Shown: one piece after another, positions 8,282-17,016 of the stretch
Layout of the letters: every line of letters begins with the position of its first letter
How positions within the stretch are numbered: position 1 is the stretch's first letter
NCBI GenBank assembly: GCA_902760595.1
Contig: CACWHI010000002.1
Span: forward strand, 62,001-126,000
DNA: 64,000 nt
Direction: 5' to 3'
Origin: an uncultured Eubacteriales bacterium
GTDB taxonomy: Bacteria > Bacillota > Clostridia > Christensenellales > Aristaeellaceae
Position numbers and translations under genes: made by a program
Notes under the pieces: model-generated
What the model saw: only the letters and a program-made list of their open reading frames with translations
What the model was told of the DNA's origin: nothing
The model's database searches: none

Positions 8282-9157
8282 TTACAGCTTCAGCTTCGGA
8301 TCCAGGACGTCGCGCAGGGCGTCGCCCAGGATATTGAAGGAGAGGATCGTCACGATGATGAACACCGCCGGGAAGATCGCCATCCAGGGCGCCTGCTCCA
8401 TGTACTTGCGGGCATCAGAGAGCATGCTGCCCCAGGAGGGATCCGGGGGCTGGATGCCCAGGCCCAGGAAGCTCATGGACGCTTCCGTCAGGATCGCGCC
8501 GGACAGCGCCAGCGTCGCCTGCACTGTAAACGGCGCCAGGATATTGGGCGTCACATGCCTGAAAAGGATGGCCATCTTTTTGAGGCCGATGGACCGGGCG
8601 TTGGCGATATAGTCCGTGGACTTGACCGTTTTGACCGAGGCGCGCACCGTGCGCGTGAACACCGGAATGTTCACGATGCCGATGGCGATCATGGTATTGA
8701 CGATGCTCTTGCCCAGCACCGCCACGATGAACAGCGCCAGCAGGATGTGCGGGAACGCGAAGATGATATCCATCACCATCATGATGACGGATTCCGCCTT
8801 CCCCTCAAAAAAGCCGGCGATCAGGCCGAACAGGTACCCGAACCCGGCGGCGATGCTCACGGCGACCACGCCGACGATGATGGAAACGCGCGCGCCGTAG
8901 ACGATCCTGCTGAAGATGTCGCGGCCGAAATTATCCGTACCGAACCAGAAGGTGGCGTTAGGCGCGGCGAAGCGGGCCTTGCTGTTCATTTTGCCGACCT
9001 CAAACCGCGCGATCCAGGGCGCGAACACGGCGAGCAGGATGACCAGGCCAACGCCGATCATACCGGCGCGGCCCATGGGGTCGTTCCACAGCTGCCGGAG
9101 CAGGCTCTCGTTGCCGGGGAGAGCGCGGTTGATGACGGGCTTCTTTTCTCGTTTCAT
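8282..9157 (-). CDS. oppC: Peptide ABC transporter permease OppC-like
   Basis: 291 residues. An N-terminal OppC-type region is followed by FGTDNFGRDIFSRIVYGAR, the conserved segment before the permease domain, then five or six hydrophobic helices and an EAA loop (TDYIANARSIGLKKMAILF). It pairs with OppB to make the membrane channel. The gene starts after GAGGAGGCGCGCT, 11 bp downstream of oppB. Confidence 0.9.
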   Translation of the reverse strand: MKREKKPVINRALPGNESLLRQLWNDPMGRAGMIGVGLVILLAVFAPWIARFEVGKMNSKARFAAPNATFWFGTDNFGRDIFSRIVYGARVSIIVGVVAVSIAAGFGYLFGLIAGFFEGKAESVIMMVMDIIFAFPHILLALFIVAVLGKSIVNTMIAIGIVNIPVFTRTVRASVKTVKSTDYIANARSIGLKKMAILFRHVTPNILAPFTVQATLALSGAILTEASMSFLGLGIQPPDPSWGSMLSDARKYMEQAPWMAIFPAVFIIVTILSFNILGDALRDVLDPKLKL

Positions 9158-9168
9158 AGCGCGCCTCC

Positions 9169-10113
9169 TCAGTTATAGCTGATCCGCGGGTCGATATAGG
9201 TATACAGGATATCGACCAGCAGGTTGATCACGACGTACAGTACCGCGATGAACAGCACGCAGCCCTGCACCACCGGGTAATCCCGCTGGTTGATGCCGGT
9301 CAGCGTGTACTGGCCGAGGCCGGGGATCGAAAAGATCTGCTCGATGACGACGGTGCCGCCCATCAGGGAGCCGATCTGCATGCCGATCAGCGTGATGATC
9401 GGGATGGAGCTGTTGCGGAACGCGTGGCGGAAGATGGTCACCCGCTCCGGCGCACCCTTGGCGCGGACCGCCTTGATGTAATCCTGCCGGAGCACCTCCA
9501 GCATGGAGGAGCGCGTCATGCGCATGACGGAGCCGGCCATCACGGATCCCAAGATGAAGGCGGGGATCACCATGATCTCCATGTTCGTCCCGAAGTTTTC
9601 AAACAGGCCGACATACTTGACCGGCGTATGATAGTTGAAGCCCTTCGCCAGGAACAGAATGATCAGCGTCGCGGACGCGAAGTTGGGGATCGAAACGCCC
9701 ATCAGCGCGATGACGCGCACGACGCGGTCGATCACGCTGTTGCGCTTGAGCGCGGAGATGATGCCCAGCGGAAGAGCGATGATCCATGCGAAGATGCAGC
9801 CCATGATCGCCAGCTCAGCGGAGATCCTGAAGCGGCTCATGATCTCCGGGAATACCGGCGCGCCGGTGCGGAAGGACTCGCCGAAATCGCCGGTGACCGC
9901 CTTGCCGATCCAGGTCAGGTACTGCTCCACCAGCGGCTTGTCCAGGCCGAGCTTCTTTTCCCACATCGCCCGGAGCTCCGGGGTCTGCTCGATGCCGAGG
10001 ATGCCTGATACGACATCACCCGGGATCAGCTGCATGATAATAAAGATCGCCAGGCTGATGCCGATCAGTATAGGGATCAGCCCCAGCAGGCGTCGGATAA
10101 TGTAATCGCGCAT
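9169..10113 (-). CDS. oppB: Peptide ABC transporter permease OppB-like
   Basis: 314 residues starting MRDYIIRRLLGLIPILIGIS, the standard OppB/DppB N terminus. It has six predicted membrane helices and the EAA loop RQDYIKAVRAKGAPERVTIF. The C terminus DILYTYIDPRISYN is typical of the family. It follows the binding-protein gene after a perfect hairpin that probably lowers expression relative to the binding protein. Confidence 0.9.
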   Translation of the reverse strand: MRDYIIRRLLGLIPILIGISLAIFIIMQLIPGDVVSGILGIEQTPELRAMWEKKLGLDKPLVEQYLTWIGKAVTGDFGESFRTGAPVFPEIMSRFRISAELAIMGCIFAWIIALPLGIISALKRNSVIDRVVRVIALMGVSIPNFASATLIILFLAKGFNYHTPVKYVGLFENFGTNMEIMVIPAFILGSVMAGSVMRMTRSSMLEVLRQDYIKAVRAKGAPERVTIFRHAFRNSSIPIITLIGMQIGSLMGGTVVIEQIFSIPGLGQYTLTGINQRDYPVVQGCVLFIAVLYVVINLLVDILYTYIDPRISYN

Positions 10114-10138
10114 GGATACGCTCCTTGATCAGAAATAG

Positions 10139-10170
10139 GTCAGGTGCGGAGCCAAGGCTCCGCACCTGAC
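10139..10170 (-). terminator. Perfect intercistronic hairpin between binding protein and oppB
   Basis: GTCAGGTGCGGAGCC and GGCTCCGCACCTGAC form a 15 bp perfect inverted repeat separated by two bases, 15 bp after the binding-protein stop. There is no strong T run. In ABC operons such stems usually act as partial terminators or protect the upstream mRNA; that role is inferred here. Confidence 0.65.
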
Positions 10171-10185
10171 GAAGATCGTTGCAGT

Positions 10186-11961
10186 TTACTTGGCGAGGGT
10201 CACACCCGCGAAATTGCTGGTGCTGGAGGCGTTGGGGGCATAGCCCTGCAGCTTCGGACTCGCCAGGAAGTAGGCCTTCGGGCACGCGACCGTCGCGGTG
10301 GCGCACTCGTCGAGGATGATGTTGATCGCTTCCTTGTAGATCGCTTCGCGCTTTTCCACATCCGCTTCGCCGGCGCCCAGCACGCAGAGCTCATCTACGC
10401 GGGCGTTGGAGTAGTTCTGGATGTTCGCGGAGCCGGTGGAGGAGAAGAAGAAGGCGACGCCGCGGTTCGGGTCAGAGCCCGCGCCGTTCTGGCAGACCAT
10501 GATGTCCAGGTCATGGGCCTTCCACTTGTCGATGTAGGTGGCGTTCTCTTCGTTCTGGACGTCCGCCTTGATGCCGATCGCCTCCAGCTGCTGCTGGACG
10601 ACCATGCCGATGTCACGGATGCCGTCGTTCAGGCCCACGGTGATCACGGTCTCAAAGCCGTCCGGATAGCCGGCTTCCGCCAGCAGGGCCTTCGCCTTTT
10701 CGATGTTCTGCGTGTAGTAATCCTTTTCAGTGACGTCCACAGCCCAGTGGCCCATGGAAGCGGGCACGAAGCCGGAGACCGCCGCCTGGCCGTTGAACGC
10801 GAAGTCGATGATCTCTTCGCGGTTCAGCGCGTAGTTGATTGCCTGGCGGACGCGCACATCGTCAAACGGAGCGCGGGTGCAGTTCATGAACAGGGCATAG
10901 TAGTCGCGGGTCTGGTAGGAGATCTCCTGGATCGGATCCTCGGGCTTGACCAGCTCGAGCATGGCGGTATCGGCCACGATCAGGTCGATGGTGCCGGCGC
11001 GCAGCGCGTTCAGGCGGCTGTTGGCGTCCGTCATGGTGTAGAACTCGATCGCGTCGAAGGAAGCCTTGTAGGCATCGTCGAAGTGAGCGTCATAGGCGTT
11101 CACAAACACATGGTTGTCAGGCACATACTCGCCCAGGGTGTAGGGGCCGGTGCCGCCGTCATCCTGCAGCAGGTTGCCCTTGGCCTCCACCACATCCTTG
11201 TCCACGATGGAGCAATAGATGGAAGAGACGTTGCTCAGGAAGGTGACGCTCGGGTTCTTCAGGTGCATGACGACCGTGTACTCGTCCGGCGTCTCGATGC
11301 TCTCGACGTCGCCGGCATAGCTGGCGGAATTGCCCAGCGCGCCCAGCTCGGGGCTCAGGATGCGCTCAAAGGAGTACTTGACATCCTCAGCGGTCACCTT
11401 GCGGCCGGAGTGGAAGGTGGCGTTTTCCGCCAGATGGAAGGTGTAGGTCTTCAGGTCCTCGCCGACTTCCCAGGAACGGGCCAGTTCGGGGATGACCACC
11501 AGGTTCTCGTCCAGGTCGACCAGCTGGTTGTACACCTGGGACATCACGCGGATGGACGCGTGGGAGGAACAGGTGTGGGGATCAAACCCGGCGGGTTCGG
11601 TCTCCATGCCGTAACGGAGAACGCCGCTTCTTTCAACCGGCGTCTTGGCAGCTTCCTCAGCAGCCTTCGCAGCCTCTTCAGCGGCCTTCTGAGCAGCTTC
11701 CTCAGCAGCCTTGACGGCTGCGTTCAGCTCTTCTTCAGCCGTTTTCTTGGCGGCCTCCAGCGCTTCCGCCGCTTCTTTCGCAGCCGCTTCCGCATCGGAT
11801 TTGGCGGTTTCCAGTTCTTTGGTCAATGACGCTACCTTGGCGTTCAGCTCATCGACCTGCTTCTGCAGGTCTGCCTTCTGTCCGTTTCCTACGATGCAGA
11901 AAACGATAGCAGCTACGGCTACGATTGCAAGTACGATGCTAAGAATGTTTTGCTTCTTCAT
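10186..11961 (-). CDS. Oligopeptide-binding protein (SBP family 5) on a membrane-anchored coiled-coil stalk
   Basis: 591 residues. Residues about 6-24 are one hydrophobic helix with no lipobox, so this is an uncleaved or SPase I type signal rather than a lipoprotein. Residues about 30-108 are a heptad-like helix, first mixed (LQKQVDELNAKVASLTKEL) and then almost entirely Ala/Glu/Lys. The SBP_bac_5 domain begins at about 113 (GVLRYGMETEPAGFDPHTC) and runs to the end. It captures peptides for OppBCDF. Family members in Gram-positive bacteria are normally lipoproteins, so the stalk is unusual. The coding of the Ala/Glu stretch is repetitive. It is the first gene of the operon. Confidence 0.88.
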   Translation of the reverse strand: MKKQNILSIVLAIVAVAAIVFCIVGNGQKADLQKQVDELNAKVASLTKELETAKSDAEAAAKEAAEALEAAKKTAEEELNAAVKAAEEAAQKAAEEAAKAAEEAAKTPVERSGVLRYGMETEPAGFDPHTCSSHASIRVMSQVYNQLVDLDENLVVIPELARSWEVGEDLKTYTFHLAENATFHSGRKVTAEDVKYSFERILSPELGALGNSASYAGDVESIETPDEYTVVMHLKNPSVTFLSNVSSIYCSIVDKDVVEAKGNLLQDDGGTGPYTLGEYVPDNHVFVNAYDAHFDDAYKASFDAIEFYTMTDANSRLNALRAGTIDLIVADTAMLELVKPEDPIQEISYQTRDYYALFMNCTRAPFDDVRVRQAINYALNREEIIDFAFNGQAAVSGFVPASMGHWAVDVTEKDYYTQNIEKAKALLAEAGYPDGFETVITVGLNDGIRDIGMVVQQQLEAIGIKADVQNEENATYIDKWKAHDLDIMVCQNGAGSDPNRGVAFFFSSTGSANIQNYSNARVDELCVLGAGEADVEKREAIYKEAINIILDECATATVACPKAYFLASPKLQGYAPNASSTSNFAGVTLAK

Positions 11962-12020
11962 AGGTATCCTCCCGCTATCTTAACAGATTTATAGACAATC
12001 ATGGTGTCCCGCAACGAATA

Positions 12021-12050
12021 AGTATAACAAAAGACCCGATTCATTGTCGG
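12021..12050 (-). promoter_or_regulatory. Candidate promoter of the oligopeptide importer operon
   Basis: On the minus strand CCGACA (12045-12050) and TATACT (12021-12026) are 18 bp apart, about 60 bp upstream of the binding-protein start. The -10 is good and the -35 moderate. The rest of 11962-12138 shows no gene. Confidence 0.4.
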
Positions 12051-12138
12051 TACTTCATGATCATCTACGCCCAGATTATAGCAGATGCCCGAGAATCATG
12101 CAATATCATTTTTCTATTCGCCCATGCAGTGTATCACA

Positions 12139-12624
12139 TCAAGCCTTCCTGTGCAGCTCGTGCCGGCTCAGGCGATCCCAGGCGACGGCCTCCCATCTGG
12201 TGCCCGGCCTGCCGTAATTGCAGTAGGGATAGATGGAGATGCCGCCCCGGGGCGTGAACTCGCCCAGCACCTCGATGTATTTCGGGTCCATCAGGCGGAT
12301 CAGGTCCTTCATGATCACGTTCACGCAGTCCTCGTGGAAATCGCCGTGGTTGCGGAAGCTGAACAGGTACAGCTTCAGGGACTTGCTTTCCACCATGCGC
12401 TCGCCGGGCACGTAGGAGATATAGATGGTCGCGAAGTCCGGCTGGCCCGTGATCGGGCATAGGCTGGTGAACTCCGGGCAGTTGAACTGCACGAAATAAT
12501 CGTTGTCCGGATGCTTGTTGACGAAGGTCTCCAGCACCTCGGGCGCGTAATCGCTTTTGTATACTGTTCTCTGATTGCCCAGCAGGCTCAGGCCCTGGGT
12601 TTCTTCCTTCGTTCTTCCGGTCAT
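12139..12624 (-). CDS. queF: NADPH-dependent preQ0 reductase QueF
   Basis: 161 residues from the ATG at 12624, which overlaps the stop of the upstream transporter gene (ATGA) and has GGAGGCGCGCG before it. The sequence has [20 protein letters not shown] with the catalytic cysteine, and the QueF motif [20 protein letters not shown]. The enzyme reduces 7-cyano-7-deazaguanine (preQ0) to preQ1 for queuosine modification of tRNA. Size fits the short, unimodular (YkvM-type) QueF. No queCDE genes are nearby, so preQ0 may be made elsewhere or imported by the neighbouring transporter. Confidence 0.95.
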   Translation of the reverse strand: MTGRTKEETQGLSLLGNQRTVYKSDYAPEVLETFVNKHPDNDYFVQFNCPEFTSLCPITGQPDFATIYISYVPGERMVESKSLKLYLFSFRNHGDFHEDCVNVIMKDLIRLMDPKYIEVLGEFTPRGGISIYPYCNYGRPGTRWEAVAWDRLSRHELHRKA

Positions 12625-13259
12625 GCGCGCGCCTCCTCCGGCTGACGGTTGGTGAGCAGATAGAAGGGGATGGTGTCCAGCGCCGCGTAGACCAGCTTGA
12701 CAAGGTACTGGCTCAGGATCATGTTTCCGATATCCGGCACGACCCCGTAGAAGGCCAGTACGATGAATACCGTGGTATCGATGAGCTGGCTGGACATGGT
12801 GCTTACGTTGTTCCAGATCCAGCGTCCGCCCCTGGCGGAGCCGTGCCGCGCGATATACGCGCCGCGGATGCGGTGGAACACCCATACGTCCCAGGTCTGG
12901 GAGGCGAGATAGGCGGCCATGGACGCGGCCACCACCCGGAAGCTGCTGCCCAGGATGGCGGAGTATTCCCGCTGGTTGTCCGCGAAGGGCGCCACCGGCA
13001 GGATCAGCGCCAGGCCGATCAGCGCGAGGCTCACCAGCTGGCACACGACGCCCAGCCGCACCGTACGGTTGGCCTCCTCCTTCCCCCACAGCTCCCCGAT
13101 GACGTCCGTCATCAGGAAGGTGAGCGGATAGGCGACCACCGCCGCCGGCACCGTCAGGCTGCCGATCATGGCGATCTTGCTGCTCAGCACGTTGGAGATC
13201 ACCAGTGAGGTGACGAATATCCCGTTGAGCAGCATCAGGTTCTTTTCCGTTTTTTTCAT
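12621..13259 (-). CDS. Queuosine precursor transporter, YhhQ family
   Basis: 212 residues from the ATG at 13259 with GAAGGAGAAATGC upstream. The protein is hydrophobic with about six helices and shows the YhhQ/DUF165 features [12 protein letters not shown] near the N terminus, [20 protein letters not shown] and [18 protein letters not shown]. The family imports queuosine precursors such as preQ0, preQ1 or queuine. It shares an operon with queF and lies directly behind a preQ1-I riboswitch, which strongly supports a deazaguanine substrate. Confidence 0.9.
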   Translation of the reverse strand: MKKTEKNLMLLNGIFVTSLVISNVLSSKIAMIGSLTVPAAVVAYPLTFLMTDVIGELWGKEEANRTVRLGVVCQLVSLALIGLALILPVAPFADNQREYSAILGSSFRVVAASMAAYLASQTWDVWVFHRIRGAYIARHGSARGGRWIWNNVSTMSSQLIDTTVFIVLAFYGVVPDIGNMILSQYLVKLVYAALDTIPFYLLTNRQPEEARA

Positions 13260-13278
13260 GCATTTCTCCTTCTCGGCG

Positions 13279-13323
13279 AAAGAAAGACGCACCCTGTGAC
13301 CGCCGTTATGGCATGGGTGCGCC
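13279..13323 (-). terminator. Attenuator terminator between riboswitch and yhhQ gene
   Basis: On the minus strand GGCGCACCC (13315-13323) pairs with GGGTGCGTC (13280-13294 region), followed by TTTCTTT. It lies after the preQ1 aptamer and before the RBS, so it is the likely expression platform: ligand binding would favour this stem and stop transcription. Confidence 0.6.
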
Positions 13324-13350
13324 TGAACAAAAGAGTTCTTTTGCTTTCGT

Positions 13351-13390
13351 CCCGTAGTTTTGTTTATAGACAGGATGGTCACGAACTGTC
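13351..13390 (-). promoter_or_regulatory. preQ1-I riboswitch aptamer
   Basis: Read on the minus strand: stem GACAG, a 12-base loop UUCGUGACCAUC, closing strand CUGUC, then an A-rich tail UAUAAACAAAACUA. This layout (5 bp P1, UUC-starting loop, A-rich strand that folds back into the loop as an H-type pseudoknot) matches the class I preQ1 riboswitch. A hairpin of CAAAAGA/TCTTTTG follows. It precedes a queuosine-precursor transporter and queF, the expected regulon. The match is by eye, not by covariance model. Confidence 0.82.
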
Positions 13391-13411
13391 TGCCGCGAAA
13401 ACGGCGGAGAC

Positions 13412-13440
13412 AGTATAGCATGGGAAAAAACGGGCGTCAA
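13412..13440 (-). promoter_or_regulatory. Promoter of the preQ1-regulated yhhQ-queF operon
   Basis: TTGACG (13435-13440) and TATACT (13412-13417) are 17 bp apart on the minus strand. The predicted start is about 15-20 bases before the aptamer, so the riboswitch would be at the very 5' end of the transcript. Confidence 0.8.
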
Positions 13441-13467
13441 TGAATAATCCGGCCGGTTTTCTACGTT

Positions 13468-14841
13468 TTAAGGGGTCTCCTCCCCGTATATGACGCAGCC
13501 ACGGCGGCCCATTTTTTTGACCTGATACAGCGCGGTATCGGCGTCCTTGAACAGATCGCCCTGGGGCTGTGGCCGGTCCGCGAAGGCCACGCCGACGCTC
13601 AGCGAGGCGGGCGGCGTCTGCACGTCCGCCGGAGCATGGAGCGCCTCATTGATCTGCGTCACCTTCCGCCTCACCAGGCCGCTCATTTCGCTGCTGACAC
13701 GCGTCATGATGACCGCGAATTCATCGCCGCCGATCCGGCACACCAGGTCGACGGAGCGGAAGCTCTGGCGCAACAGCTGCGCCACGCGCTTGAGCACCCG
13801 GTCTCCGCCGTCATGCCCGTAGACGTCGTTGACGTGCTTGAAATCGTCCACGTCGATGAGCAGCAGCGCCGCGTGGCTGAGGTCCACGTCCCGGACGAAC
13901 ATATCGTACGCGCGGCGGTTGAACAGCCCGGTCAGCGCGTCGTGCATGACGTCATAGGTCAGGTCCTGATGCGCCTTCTGGTTCTCCTCAAATATCTCAT
14001 TATAGGTGCGGGCGACGAAGCGCAGCTCTTCCGCGCCGCTCGGCTCGATCATTTTCTTCTTCCGCATCATGCGGACCATACGCGCAATGGGAACCAGCAC
14101 CTGGACAAAGATGAATACCACCAGACACAATACGGCCAGGAGCATCGCCACGGTGAGCCAGGTCTGCCCGATCAGCAGGCGGTTCAGGCTTGCCCCGGCG
14201 TCCTCCAGCTCCGTACTGGTCGAGCGGTGCAGCTCGTCCGCGCACCGGCTGACGTTTTCCTGGATCTTCGCCTTATAGTCCAGGTAGATCTCGTCAAACA
14301 TCAGCTCCCGCGCCTTCTGGCGCTTGTCCTGGTCCGTCAGGGCCTGGTCTTCCTCGCTCAGGACAAGGGAGGCGACCGCCGGCGGCATCTCGCTGTCGGC
14401 ATAGCCGAAGGCCAGCTGCGTGAGCCGCATGGCCAGATGCTCCCGCTCCATCAGCTCATCGGAGTATTCCAGCGCCCTGGCCAGACTGGCGTAGGCGTCC
14501 CCGCCGCAGCCCTCCAGCAGGTTCTCCAGGTCGTCCAGCGCGCGGTTGCGCCGGCGGGTCACCTCGGCCTCCTGAAAATAATCCCTCAGGTACTTGAGAT
14601 CGCCCGTCACCGTGAAGCACCGCACCCGGTCCGTCAGGTAGTTCGAGCCGGCGCTCATCTCCGACGCCGCCAGGGAAGACGCGATATAGCGCTCGTTGGC
14701 GCGCTCCATGCGCGAGTAGCCCGCGTTGACCTGAGCGTCGCAGATGAACAGCGCCACGCCGGCCGCCAGCGCCACCGCCACGATCAGCGCGCTGACTCTT
14801 TTCAGTTTCGGCCCCTGTCGGCCGCCCCCACCATCCTTCAT
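13468..14841 (-). CDS. Membrane-bound diguanylate cyclase (GGDEF protein)
   Basis: 457 residues. A first membrane helix (about 16-31) and a second (about 212-240) enclose an external sensor region of about 180 residues. A short linker leads to the GGDEF domain, with ALTGLFNRRAYD, the substrate and metal segment LLIDVDDFKHVND, and the intact active site RIGGDEFAVIM at about 370. It should make cyclic di-GMP in response to an external signal. No EAL domain is present. I do not recognise the sensor family. The gene starts 2 bp after the ROK kinase stop, so the two are cotranscribed, which may hint at a sugar-linked signal. Confidence 0.9.
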   Translation of the reverse strand: MKDGGGGRQGPKLKRVSALIVAVALAAGVALFICDAQVNAGYSRMERANERYIASSLAASEMSAGSNYLTDRVRCFTVTGDLKYLRDYFQEAEVTRRRNRALDDLENLLEGCGGDAYASLARALEYSDELMEREHLAMRLTQLAFGYADSEMPPAVASLVLSEEDQALTDQDKRQKARELMFDEIYLDYKAKIQENVSRCADELHRSTSTELEDAGASLNRLLIGQTWLTVAMLLAVLCLVVFIFVQVLVPIARMVRMMRKKKMIEPSGAEELRFVARTYNEIFEENQKAHQDLTYDVMHDALTGLFNRRAYDMFVRDVDLSHAALLLIDVDDFKHVNDVYGHDGGDRVLKRVAQLLRQSFRSVDLVCRIGGDEFAVIMTRVSSEMSGLVRRKVTQINEALHAPADVQTPPASLSVGVAFADRPQPQGDLFKDADTALYQVKKMGRRGCVIYGEETP

Positions 14842-14843
14842 AT

Positions 14844-15800
14844 TTATCCTTTGATCATCGACAGCGCGCCGTACAGCACGGAATCATCGCCCAGGGCGGC
14901 CTTCTTCAGCGCCACTGTGGAACGGATGGACGGCATGCAGTAGCGGTCGACCTCCGCGGTGATCTTTTCCAGGAACAGGTCGCCTACCGCCTCGATGACG
15001 CCGCCGCCGTAGACCACCGCGTCCGGGCTGAAGGTGTTGATCATGTTGCCGGTCGCCACGGCCAGCCAGTGGCAGGCGCGGTCCACCGCTTCCGCCGCGA
15101 CGGCGTCGCCCGCCCTCAGCGCTTTCCTGAGCGCCTTGCTCTTGAAGGCCGCCCCGTCCAGCGCGTCCGCCATCATGCTCTCGCGTCCGCGGGACACCTG
15201 CTGGCGGATATAGGCAGACATGCCCTGCTTGCTGGAAAACGCCTCCAGGCAGCCGCGCTGGCCGCAGTTGCACAGGGGGCCTTCGGGATCGAGGATCATG
15301 TGCCCGTATTCCGCGGCCTTGAACTCATTGCCGGTGAACAGCTCGCCGTTCAGGATCAGGCCGCCGCCCATGCCGGTGCCCACGAAAAAGCCGACGATGT
15401 TCTTATATCCCTTCACCGCGCCGTACTTGTATTCTCCCAGCACGCCCACGTTGACGTCGTTGCCGATATGGAAGGGTACGCCGAAGCGCTTTTCGATCGG
15501 CATCCTGATGTCATAGTCACGCCAGGGCAGGTTCGGGGAAAAGAGGACGATGCCCTTCTCCTGGTTGATGACGCCGGGCGCGCCGGCCGCGATCGCGTGT
15601 ACTTTCTCCTTCGGGATCCCGGACCCGGCGAGCATCTCGTCCACCACGCTGATGATGACCTGCTCGATGTTCTCCGAGGAATCGCCCCCGGACTTGGTTT
15701 TCTTTTTGAGCCGGTAGACGATCTTCTCATTCTCGTCGAAGATGGCGCCGAGCACCTTGGTGCCGCCGATGTCCAGGCAAATATTGCAGTTGTCCGCCAT
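14844..15800 (-). CDS. ROK family sugar kinase (glucokinase-like)
   Basis: 318 residues. The N-terminal ATP-binding segment is CLDIGGTKVLGAIFDENEK, a second phosphate loop is GVLGEYKYGAVKGYKNI, and the ROK zinc signature is CNCGQRGCLEAFSS with EYGHMI before it. There is no N-terminal winged-helix domain, so it is a kinase rather than a NagC/Xyl repressor. The substrate is probably glucose or another hexose, but motifs cannot separate glucokinase from fructo- or manno-kinase with certainty. First gene of a two-gene operon with the diguanylate cyclase. Confidence 0.87.
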   Translation of the reverse strand: MADNCNICLDIGGTKVLGAIFDENEKIVYRLKKKTKSGGDSSENIEQVIISVVDEMLAGSGIPKEKVHAIAAGAPGVINQEKGIVLFSPNLPWRDYDIRMPIEKRFGVPFHIGNDVNVGVLGEYKYGAVKGYKNIVGFFVGTGMGGGLILNGELFTGNEFKAAEYGHMILDPEGPLCNCGQRGCLEAFSSKQGMSAYIRQQVSRGRESMMADALDGAAFKSKALRKALRAGDAVAAEAVDRACHWLAVATGNMINTFSPDAVVYGGGVIEAVGDLFLEKITAEVDRYCMPSIRSTVALKKAALGDDSVLYGALSMIKG

Positions 15801-15867
15801 GCTGTTTCCTCCTTCGGATCAGGGCCTTGTCTGTTTAACGCTGTGGTTTCACGGAGCCGCTGACCGC

Positions 15868-15896
15868 ATTGTAACATAGAAGCCCCTGCCATGCAA
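15868..15896 (-). promoter_or_regulatory. Promoter of the ROK kinase-diguanylate cyclase operon
   Basis: TTGCAT (15891-15896) and TACAAT (15868-15873) are 17 bp apart on the minus strand, about 65 bp upstream of the ROK start. Confidence 0.65.
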
Positions 15897-15909
15897 GAAA
15901 AACATGCGC

Positions 15910-16839
15910 TTACTGCGCCTGGACCGCCTCGCGCAGACAGCGGGCAAAGGCTGCGGCCGCCGGGGAGGGGCCGCCCGGCGGATAGACCGCGTAGAGGCGC
16001 CGGTATACAGGCTTGCCGCCCGGCATGATGAACAGCGGCTCCTCCGCCGTGCTGGTCAGTCTGGCGTACCGCGTGCACAGGAACGCGATCCCGAAGTTCT
16101 TGAGCGCCAGCTCGTAGGCGGTCACGTTGTTGGCCACCAGCATGATCTCCCGTGGGTTCAGGCGGTAATTGGCGAACAGCCATTTCGTGTAATCGTTCAG
16201 CGAAGCGCCCACGCCGGGGCACAGGAAGGGCTGGCGGTTCAGCAGGTCAAGCTCCACATCCAGCGGGCTTTCCGGCGAGTTGCCCCGCTTGTCCCGATCC
16301 GCGAACGCGGGATGGTCCCGGCCCGTCACGAAGCACTGGCGCTCGTCCCCCGCCAGCTCATAGGGCAGATGTGCGATATAGGCGAAGGTCTCCAGCACCG
16401 CCACGTTCAGCATGCCGCGCCCCGTATGCTCCGCCATGTTGACGTCCCGGTCCTCCACCAGGCGGACGCGCAGGTCCGGCCATTCCGCGCGCAGCTGTTC
16501 CAGCACCCTGGGCAGCCACAGCGCGCCGCGGTTGCGGCCGATGCCGATGCGCAGGGTCTGCCGGCTGTCCTGGTCCAGGGAGCGCATATCCTCCACCAGC
16601 TGGTTGTGCATGTCCTCGATGCGCCGCATCACGGCGATGTAATACCGCCCCGCCTCCGTCAGCCGGATGGGGATCACGCCGCGGTCGAAAAGGCGCACGC
16701 CCAGCTCCGCCTCCAGCCGGTTCAGGTACGCGGACAGCGCCGGCTGGGAAATATACAGCCGTTCCGCCGCGCGCGTCATGTTCTGCTCCTCCGCCAGCAC
16801 GGAGACGTAATACAGCGAGTCAGTGTTCCTGCGGTTCAT
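15910..16839 (-). CDS. LysR family transcriptional regulator
   Basis: 309 residues. The N-terminal winged helix-turn-helix is clear in NMTRAAERLYISQPALSAYL (about 20-39) and LEAELGVRLFDR. The rest is the two-lobed effector-binding domain of LysR regulators. It is transcribed divergently from the sugar-importer and rhamnogalacturonan genes across a 177 bp AT-rich gap with an inverted repeat, so it probably controls them and itself. LysR regulators of pectin loci are less common in Bacillota than AraC types, so the target link is inferred from position. Confidence 0.88.
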   Translation of the reverse strand: MNRRNTDSLYYVSVLAEEQNMTRAAERLYISQPALSAYLNRLEAELGVRLFDRGVIPIRLTEAGRYYIAVMRRIEDMHNQLVEDMRSLDQDSRQTLRIGIGRNRGALWLPRVLEQLRAEWPDLRVRLVEDRDVNMAEHTGRGMLNVAVLETFAYIAHLPYELAGDERQCFVTGRDHPAFADRDKRGNSPESPLDVELDLLNRQPFLCPGVGASLNDYTKWLFANYRLNPREIMLVANNVTAYELALKNFGIAFLCTRYARLTSTAEEPLFIMPGGKPVYRRLYAVYPPGGPSPAAAAFARCLREAVQAQ

Positions 16840-16867
16840 GACGGGTCTCCTTTCGTGGGATATTCAT

Positions 16868-16889
16868 ATTATAACATAAATATTATAAT
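16868..16889. promoter_or_regulatory. Inverted repeat, possible LysR binding site
   Basis: ATTATAA (16868-16874) and TTATAAT (16883-16889) form a perfect 7 bp inverted repeat with an 8 bp spacer, in the divergent gap beside the regulator gene. The spacing is of the T-N11-A kind used by LysR proteins. The sequence is AT-rich, so part of the symmetry may be chance. Confidence 0.45.
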
Positions 16890-16907
16890 TTGATAGTCAA
16901 AAAAGTA

Positions 16908-16937
16908 TTGTCAAAAACGGCAGAATAATGTTATAAT
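16908..16937 (+). promoter_or_regulatory. Promoter of the sugar importer / pectin operon
   Basis: TTGTCA (16908-16913) and TATAAT (16932-16937) are 18 bp apart, 80 bp upstream of the first permease start. Confidence 0.7.
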
Positions 16938-17016
16938 TTTCCAGCAATCAACCGTTTTATGTTCTCTTCTCAGGCTTATCAGAACCTTTTCAAGTTTTCC
17001 AGAGAGGAGTGGTGCA

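Noticed and set aside
12625-13263. A longer minus-strand reading of queF extending to 13263
   Set aside because: The extra part overlaps the transporter gene in another frame and has no conserved content. The ATG at 12624 has a GGAGG-like RBS and an ATGA overlap, giving the normal QueF length.
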